From Minisyncoccota bacterium (GTDB taxonomy: Bacteria > Patescibacteriota > Minisyncoccia > Phycocordibacterales > UBA9973), in the NCBI GenBank assembly GCA_018060905.1, contig JAGOVD010000010.1, forward strand, positions 9,908-16,226: a stretch of 6,319 bases of DNA, written 5' to 3'. A model generated the notes under the pieces. That model worked only from the letters and a program-made list of their open reading frames with translations, did not search any database and had not been told where the DNA came from. Position 1 is the first letter of the stretch; every line of letters starts with the position of its first letter. The translations under genes were made by a program, and so were the position numbers. This document shows positions 3,842 through 6,319 of this stretch, in pieces.

Positions 3842-3850
3842 AGTGTAGCA
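3842..3850 (-). promoter_or_regulatory. Extended -10 promoter of the two-helix membrane protein gene
   Basis: The minus strand reads TGC-TACACT, then 7 nt, then ATG at 3834. The TGC abuts the base of the upstream mscL terminator hairpin, so any -35 contact would fall inside that palindrome. Confidence 0.65.
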
Positions 3851-3887
3851 TGAAAAAAGTCCGCGATTGTATCGCGGACTTTTTTCA
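3851..3887 (-). terminator. Strong, symmetrical terminator hairpin after mscL
   Basis: A perfect 17-bp inverted repeat (3851-3867 with 3871-3887) has a 3-nt loop. The core is GTCCGCGAT/ATCGCGGAC with six A/T pairs on each side, so either strand would end in a T-run. On the minus strand it starts 4 nt after the mscL stop codon. Being symmetrical, it would also block plus-strand read-through. Confidence 0.93.
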
Positions 3888-3891
3888 GGGA

Positions 3892-4212
3892 TTACTCTTT
3901 CTTTTTGTCGAGCTTGTCGAGGCCGAGTGCTTTGATACCAAAGTAGACGACTGCGGCAATGATGGCAAAGTCGACGATCGTTGAGATGAATGCACCCCAT
4001 TTGATACTTGCAGTACCGATCGTAGTGACTTTGTCTGCGAGGTCCACTTTACCCATTGCAAGTCCGACGAGGGGATTGACGATGTTCTCGACGAGGGAGC
4101 TCACAGTCTTTGACACCGCGCCACCGAGAATGAAGCCGACCGCAAGTCCGACGACACCTTGTTCACGTATAAAATCCATAAATCCTGACACCTTTCCTTT
4201 GATGATATCCAT
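3892..4212 (-). CDS. mscL: Large-conductance mechanosensitive channel MscL
   Basis: This 106-aa inner-membrane channel opens under membrane tension and releases solutes during osmotic downshock. The N-terminal amphipathic helix includes FMDFIREQG (11-19). TM1 is 19-45 with the Gly/Ala-rich pore lining GLAVGFILGGAVSKTVSSLV (22-41), a classic family signature, followed by NIVNPLVG (43-50). The periplasmic loop is short (about 51-70), and TM2 is about 74-95 (AFISTIVDFAIIAAVVYFGI). The C-terminus is a stub with LDKLDKKKE, so the long cytoplasmic helix of the 136-aa E. coli channel is nearly absent. The frame is open 30 codons further upstream, but that extension is unlike MscL, and an extended -10 box 8 nt before this ATG fixes the start at 4212. 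It is followed at once by a terminator, so it is monocistronic. Confidence 0.97.
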   Translation of the reverse strand: MDIIKGKVSGFMDFIREQGVVGLAVGFILGGAVSKTVSSLVENIVNPLVGLAMGKVDLADKVTTIGTASIKWGAFISTIVDFAIIAAVVYFGIKALGLDKLDKKKE

Positions 4213-4220
4213 ACTGTGAC

Positions 4221-4229
4221 AATATAGCA
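4221..4229 (-). promoter_or_regulatory. Extended -10 promoter of mscL
   Basis: The minus strand reads TGC-TATATT, then 8 nt, then the mscL ATG. Divergent from the oxygenase promoter 16 bp away. Confidence 0.65.
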
Positions 4230-4244
4230 TATAAGAGGAGTTTC

Positions 4245-4253
4245 TGGTATAAC
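4245..4253 (+). promoter_or_regulatory. Extended -10 promoter of the oxygenase-like gene
   Basis: TGG-TATAAC, then 19 nt to the ATG at 4273, giving a leader of about 12-13 nt without a Shine-Dalgarno. The purine-rich AAGAGGAG at 4232-4239 lies upstream of the box and would not be transcribed. Confidence 0.5.
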
Positions 4254-4272
4254 ACAAACAAATCATACGACT

Positions 4273-4830
4273 ATGTATCCAAGACAAATCAATATCAACC
4301 AATTCTTTAAGGAAAGGCTCACCGTATTCCCATTATTTAGCCTCGAGACTGCCACTACTATGGTTAGAGAAATCAATCAAACTCATGAGTTTGTCGTAGC
4401 GGACGCAGTAAAAGGTAAAGATATCAAACAACATTTTGAACAGGCGCTCGTCTTACCCGACACCTCTCCTGTTACAAAAGTACAGATTGACCATCTGCAT
4501 GCCATGCTATGGCACTACAACCTTTTGCCCAAACCTGTTTCATTCAACAGTTTTATGGCGCAACGGTATATCCCTCCACAAAGAGTAGGGATAAGTATGC
4601 ATTGTGATGGAAAACGGTTCGACCATGTAATCGCCGTACTTGTTCTAGAAGGAGGCGGAGATCTGTACACGTATACCGATAGAGACGGTAGTAATCCATA
4701 CAGAGTGCCTGCCAATACTGGTGACTGTATTGTATTTGATAATACTGTCCTCCACAGTGTTGTTGATGTCTATGCTCCACGCGTGACACTTACTGGTCGT
4801 TTCGATCTTGCTCCGCACAAAGGATGGTAA
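4273..4830 (+). CDS. 2-oxoglutarate/Fe(II)-dependent oxygenase-like protein
   Basis: This 185-aa protein carries the facial triad pattern of the double-stranded beta-helix dioxygenases. H110-x-D112 (MHCDG) is followed by beta strands IAVLVLEGGGDLYTY (120-134), the turn GDCIVFDN (150-157), the distal H161, and R170 nine residues later in PRVTLTGRF, where the arginine that anchors the 2-oxoglutarate carboxylate is expected. The R-x-T-L-T-x-R ending resembles AlkB-type and related members. The N-terminal ~90 residues are not recognisable and probably shape substrate choice; the substrate (nucleic acid, protein or small molecule) cannot be told. The gene is not in an operon. Its 3' end overlaps the end of convergent folB by 41 bp, and its terminator lies inside folB. 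The start is the only in-frame ATG near the promoter. Confidence 0.8.
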   Translation: MYPRQININQFFKERLTVFPLFSLETATTMVREINQTHEFVVADAVKGKDIKQHFEQALVLPDTSPVTKVQIDHLHAMLWHYNLLPKPVSFNSFMAQRYIPPQRVGISMHCDGKRFDHVIAVLVLEGGGDLYTYTDRDGSNPYRVPANTGDCIVFDNTVLHSVVDVYAPRVTLTGRFDLAPHKGW

Positions 4831-5155
4831 TCCCTGAATCAAAATCATCCCCCAACTCACGCTTCGATAGCGTGAGTTTTATTTTTTGTACTTTGGGATG
4901 TATGAGGATTTCATGGGCGATACGAGAGGCGAGTGTTTCGATGAGGTGGACAGACGGGCCTTCGATAATACCCCGGGCGATCTTGATGGCGAGACGATAG
5001 TCGTAGACGTGATGGATATCGTCAGTGGCTATCGCTTCTGCAATATCGCGCACCTCGATATCCATGTCGAGTTTGAACTCCTTGGGCTTGGCAGTGGGGA
5101 GGTGAGCACCGTGCCTGCCGGTGATGATCAGGTTGTGGACGAAGATGGTGGGCAT
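4790..5155 (-). CDS. folB: Dihydroneopterin aldolase-like protein (FolB)
   Basis: This 121-aa tunnelling-fold protein resembles FolB, which converts 7,8-dihydroneopterin to 6-hydroxymethyl-dihydropterin plus glycolaldehyde in folate synthesis. Family landmarks are the opening strand TIFVHNLIITGRHG (3-16), ATDDIHHVYDYRLA (43-56) with Y53, LIETLASRIA (71-80) with substrate-binding-type E73, and LTLSK (94-98) with K98, near the usual catalytic Tyr, Glu and Lys. The Glu normally a few residues after the HG turn (as in HGxxxEE) is not obvious here; the loop reads HLPTAKPKE. The frame is open 49 codons further upstream, across the tRNA-Ser region, which rules that start out. The tail beyond SGITI (about 10 residues) is encoded over the end of the convergent oxygenase gene. 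No other folate gene is nearby, so the pathway role is uncertain. Confidence 0.85.
   Translation of the reverse strand: MPTIFVHNLIITGRHGAHLPTAKPKEFKLDMDIEVRDIAEAIATDDIHHVYDYRLAIKIARGIIEGPSVHLIETLASRIAHEILIHPKVQKIKLTLSKRELGDDFDSGITILCAEQDRNDQ
4854..4887 (+). terminator. Rho-independent terminator of the oxygenase-like gene, inside folB
   Basis: AACTCACGC (4854-4862) pairs perfectly with GCGTGAGTT (4870-4878) around a 7-nt loop and runs into TTATTTTTT. It begins 23 nt after the oxygenase stop. The whole element is coding sequence of folB on the other strand, for the stretch around IKLTLSKREL with the active-site-type lysine. Confidence 0.9.
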
Positions 5156-5168
5156 GAATATATAGAGC

Positions 5169-5177
5169 AGAATAACA
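5169..5177 (-). promoter_or_regulatory. Extended -10 promoter of folB
   Basis: The minus strand reads TGT-TATTCT (4 of 6 plus TG), then 13 nt to ATG 5155; a leader of about 6 nt is expected. TATATA nearer the ATG is too close (3 nt) to act. Confidence 0.45.
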
Positions 5178-5184
5178 CGATAGA

Positions 5185-5213
5185 TTGAAAATCTACTGAA
5201 CGCATGGTAGAGT
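5185..5213 (+). promoter_or_regulatory. Promoter of tRNA-Ser (and ruvX)
   Basis: TTGAAA (5185-5190), exactly 17 nt, then TAGAGT (5208-5213) preceded by TGG. Transcription should begin around 5220, about 4 nt before the tRNA 5' end. It is the only promoter visible for ruvX as well. Confidence 0.75.
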
Positions 5214-5223
5214 GGCAACACCT

Positions 5224-5310
5224 GGAAGCGTGGCAGAGTGGTCGAATGCACCTGTCTTGAAAACAGGAGTCCTCGTAAGGGGACCGTGAGTTCGAATCTC
5301 ACCGCTTCCG
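5224..5310 (+). tRNA. tRNA-Ser (anticodon UGA)
   Basis: An 87-nt class II tRNA. Acceptor GGAAGCG/CGCTTCC, anticodon stem CCTGT/ACAGG with loop CTTGAAA (anticodon TGA, reading UCA and other UCN codons), long variable arm GTCCTC-GTAA-GGGGAC, T arm GTGAG-TTCGAAT-CTCAC. The discriminator G is the expected serine identity base. CCA is not encoded; the next bases are CAGT and then the ruvX ATG. Confidence 0.97.
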
Positions 5311-5314
5311 CAGT

Positions 5315-5695
5315 ATGAAATATCTCGGCATTGATTATGGGACCAAGCGTGTTGGTGTAGCCGTTTCAGATGACGAGGGGTCATTTGCATTTCCCAAGGC
5401 GATATTTGAAACAGGGAAGTCGGTCGAAGGAATTGCTCAACTTTGCGTAGAAGAAAAAATCCGCGCACTCGTCATCGGAGAATCAGTGGCCACCAACGAT
5501 AAACCCAATGAACTCAGCAGTGCCGTCAATGCATTTAGGGCAACACTCGCACTTGCAACCGAGCTTCCGATATTTTTTCAACGAGAGGATTTTTCAACCG
5601 TCGAAGCGCATCGGTACCAAGTCGATGCAGGGAATCGTGATGATAGTGCGGCAGCGATCATTCTCCAGCGATTTCTTGATAAGCAAAAAAAATAA
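5315..5695 (+). CDS. ruvX: RuvX/YqgF-family RNase H-like nuclease
   Basis: This 126-aa protein belongs to the YqgF family, known for maturing the 5' end of 16S rRNA and described as a Holliday junction resolvase relative. The RNase H-like core is visible: strand LGIDYGTKRVGVAVSD (4-19) with catalytic D7, strand ALVIGES (51-57), REDFSTVEA (90-98) with E91 as the second acid, and DDSAAAIILQRFLD (109-122) with D110 as the third. GES in place of the usual G-L/M-P is, as I recall, common in Patescibacterial members. Length is slightly under the usual ~140 aa. The start lies 4 nt after the 3' end of tRNA-Ser, with no promoter or ribosome binding site between, so the mRNA 5' end is probably made by tRNA 3' cleavage. 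It ends 14 nt before the next gene. Confidence 0.94.
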   Translation: MKYLGIDYGTKRVGVAVSDDEGSFAFPKAIFETGKSVEGIAQLCVEEKIRALVIGESVATNDKPNELSSAVNAFRATLALATELPIFFQREDFSTVEAHRYQVDAGNRDDSAAAIILQRFLDKQKK

Positions 5696-5697
5696 CG

Positions 5698-5703
5698 TAC
5701 ACT
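5698..5703 (+). promoter_or_regulatory. -10 box of the tRNA-binding protein gene
   Basis: TACACT starts 2 nt after the ruvX stop and is followed by 6 nt and then the ATG at 5710, the same spacing as for ruvA and the microprotein. Confidence 0.55.
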
Positions 5704-5709
5704 CAGTAT

Positions 5710-6045
5710 ATGGAACGTATATCTATAGATGATTTCAAAAAGGTAGAAGCACGCATTGGCAAGGTCCTTGTCGCTGAGGCAGTACCTGATAGTGACAAGC
5801 TCATACGGTTTGAGCTCGATTTTGGTGGAGAAACACCAGTCCAAATACTTTCAGCGATACGAGAGTGGTACACCGAACCAGAAAAACTTGTCGGCAAATC
5901 ACTTTTGTTTGTCACAAACCTCGCACCACGTATGATTCGCGGTCTCGAATCCAACGGTATGCTCATGGCAGTTGATGGCGCTGATGGTCAGCCCGTCTTT
6001 TTGGTTCCTGATGATGCGACAAAGCCCGGCGCACTCGTGCGATAG
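5710..6045 (+). CDS. Free-standing tRNA-binding OB-fold protein (MetG C-terminal/Trbp111-like)
   Basis: This 111-aa protein is a complete EMAP/Trbp111-type OB fold, the module found at the C-terminus of many methionyl-tRNA synthetases and, as a separate dimer, in CsaA/Trbp111 proteins; it grips the tRNA elbow. Signature parts are FKKVEARIGKVLVAE (9-23), the SDKL motif (28-31), QILSAI (45-50), and the family hallmark VTNLAPRMIRGLESNGMLMA (68-87). The C-terminus (PGALVR) is the usual end of the domain. It may act in trans with a MetG lacking this domain, as a tRNA carrier, or as a CsaA-like chaperone; the sequence does not decide. The gene follows ruvX closely and precedes pilM. An own -10 box 6 nt before the ATG suggests independent leaderless transcription. 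Confidence 0.93.
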   Translation: MERISIDDFKKVEARIGKVLVAEAVPDSDKLIRFELDFGGETPVQILSAIREWYTEPEKLVGKSLLFVTNLAPRMIRGLESNGMLMAVDGADGQPVFLVPDDATKPGALVR

Positions 6046-6059
6046 TGTGCGTTCTATCG

Positions 6060-6065
6060 TATACT
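6060..6065 (+). promoter_or_regulatory. -10 box of pilM
   Basis: TATACT (5 of 6), then 7 nt to the GTG at 6073. Supports GTG as the true start of a leaderless mRNA. Confidence 0.6.
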
Positions 6066-6072
6066 TATAAAC

Positions 6073-6319
6073 GTGTCTTCTCTTTTCTCTCGACTCTTTC
6101 CCATACCTGCATTTTTTACACTCCCAACAGTGGGGTTGGAATTTTCTGATGCAACGATGCGCTTCATGGAGTTGCGCCAAGGACGTCATGGGTTACTTCC
6201 TGCTGCATATGGTGCAGAAGCGATCCCGGACGGTTGTATGCAGGGCGGACGTATCATCGATGAAAAAAAATTTATCGCATTTTTAACTACAGTACGGACC
6301 AAATACCACCTTACCTATG
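6073..6319 (+). CDS. pilM: Type IV pilus assembly protein PilM (5' part, runs off the window)
   Basis: Only the first 82 codons are present, in an open frame from GTG at 6073 to the window edge. The translation contains FPIPAFFTLPTVGLEFSD (9-26), FMELRQGRHG (31-40), GAEAIPDG (47-54), GGRIIDEKKFIAFL (58-71) and a trailing KYHLTY. This order (a first actin-like strand xVGLxxSDxxxRFxEL, then a xxxxIPxG strand, then GxIxDxxxLxxxL) is that of PilM, the cytoplasmic actin-like ATPase-fold protein that links PilN and the assembly platform of type IV pili. The usual first-strand Asp is Glu (E23), seen in other members as I recall. The GTG start is favoured by the TATACT box 7 nt upstream; there is no in-frame ATG before codon 29. 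pilN/pilO-like genes would be expected next. Confidence 0.85.
   Translation, partial: MSSLFSRLFPIPAFFTLPTVGLEFSDATMRFMELRQGRHGLLPAAYGAEAIPDGCMQGGRIIDEKKFIAFLTTVRTKYHLTY

Noticed and set aside
4213..4302. Longer MscL start giving 136 aa.
   Set aside because: The added 30 residues are not MscL-like, lie upstream of the -10 box, and overlap the divergent gene.
5156..5302. 49-residue N-terminal extension of FolB.
   Set aside because: It runs antisense through the tRNA-Ser gene and both promoters. FolB proteins begin at the strand starting here with MPTIFV.
1..6319. CRISPR array, insertion sequence, toxin-antitoxin pair or riboswitch.
   Set aside because: I found no regularly spaced repeats, transposase motifs, paired small toxin/antitoxin frames or known aptamer cores on either strand.

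Overview
The window looks like a compact chromosomal segment from a Candidate Phyla Radiation bacterium (Patescibacteria), most likely of the Paceibacteria/Parcubacteria type. This is inferred from several traits together: very short intergenic gaps, almost no Shine-Dalgarno sites, start codons lying 6-9 nt behind a -10 box, minimal versions of housekeeping proteins (106-aa MscL, 121-aa FolB, 126-aa RuvX), small membrane proteins of a type I associate with this group, and a PilM-type pilus gene. No complete gene uses UGA as its stop. No marker in the window fixes the taxon more closely.

Layout, left to right. tRNA-Lys(UUU) (minus) lies next to a 24-nt copy of its own 5' end, followed by a TrmH/SpoU-family RNA methyltransferase (plus). 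On the minus strand come ruvA and, behind it, a 58-codon membrane microprotein. ruvA is divergent from rpsT (S20, plus). After rpsT there is an AT-rich inverted/direct repeat, then a CPHC thioredoxin/glutaredoxin-like protein. An AT-richer stretch (about 2163-3070) holds two small membrane proteins of unknown role, with a good terminator after the first.

The segment 3101-3263 has no convincing ORF but is densely self-complementary and built partly from pieces of the neighbouring tRNA-Arg. It is the most unusual part of the window. Next, on the minus strand, are tRNA-Arg(GCG) with its terminator, a two-helix conserved membrane protein 9 nt upstream of the tRNA, a 17-bp terminator hairpin, and mscL. 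A 2OG-Fe(II) oxygenase-like gene (plus) converges on folB (minus). Their 3' ends overlap by 41 bp, and the oxygenase terminator lies inside folB coding sequence. The right end is one plus-strand run: tRNA-Ser(UGA), ruvX only 4 nt behind it, a free-standing tRNA-binding OB-fold protein, and the start of pilM.

The genes do not form one pathway. They are mostly housekeeping: translation (three tRNAs, S20, an RNA methyltransferase, a tRNA-binding protein), recombination and RNA processing (RuvA, RuvX), envelope (MscL, PilM, membrane proteins) and a single pterin enzyme. The unifying theme is expression. Most start codons lie where transcription itself should start, suggesting widespread leaderless mRNA, and ruvX could gain a near-leaderless 5' end through tRNA processing.
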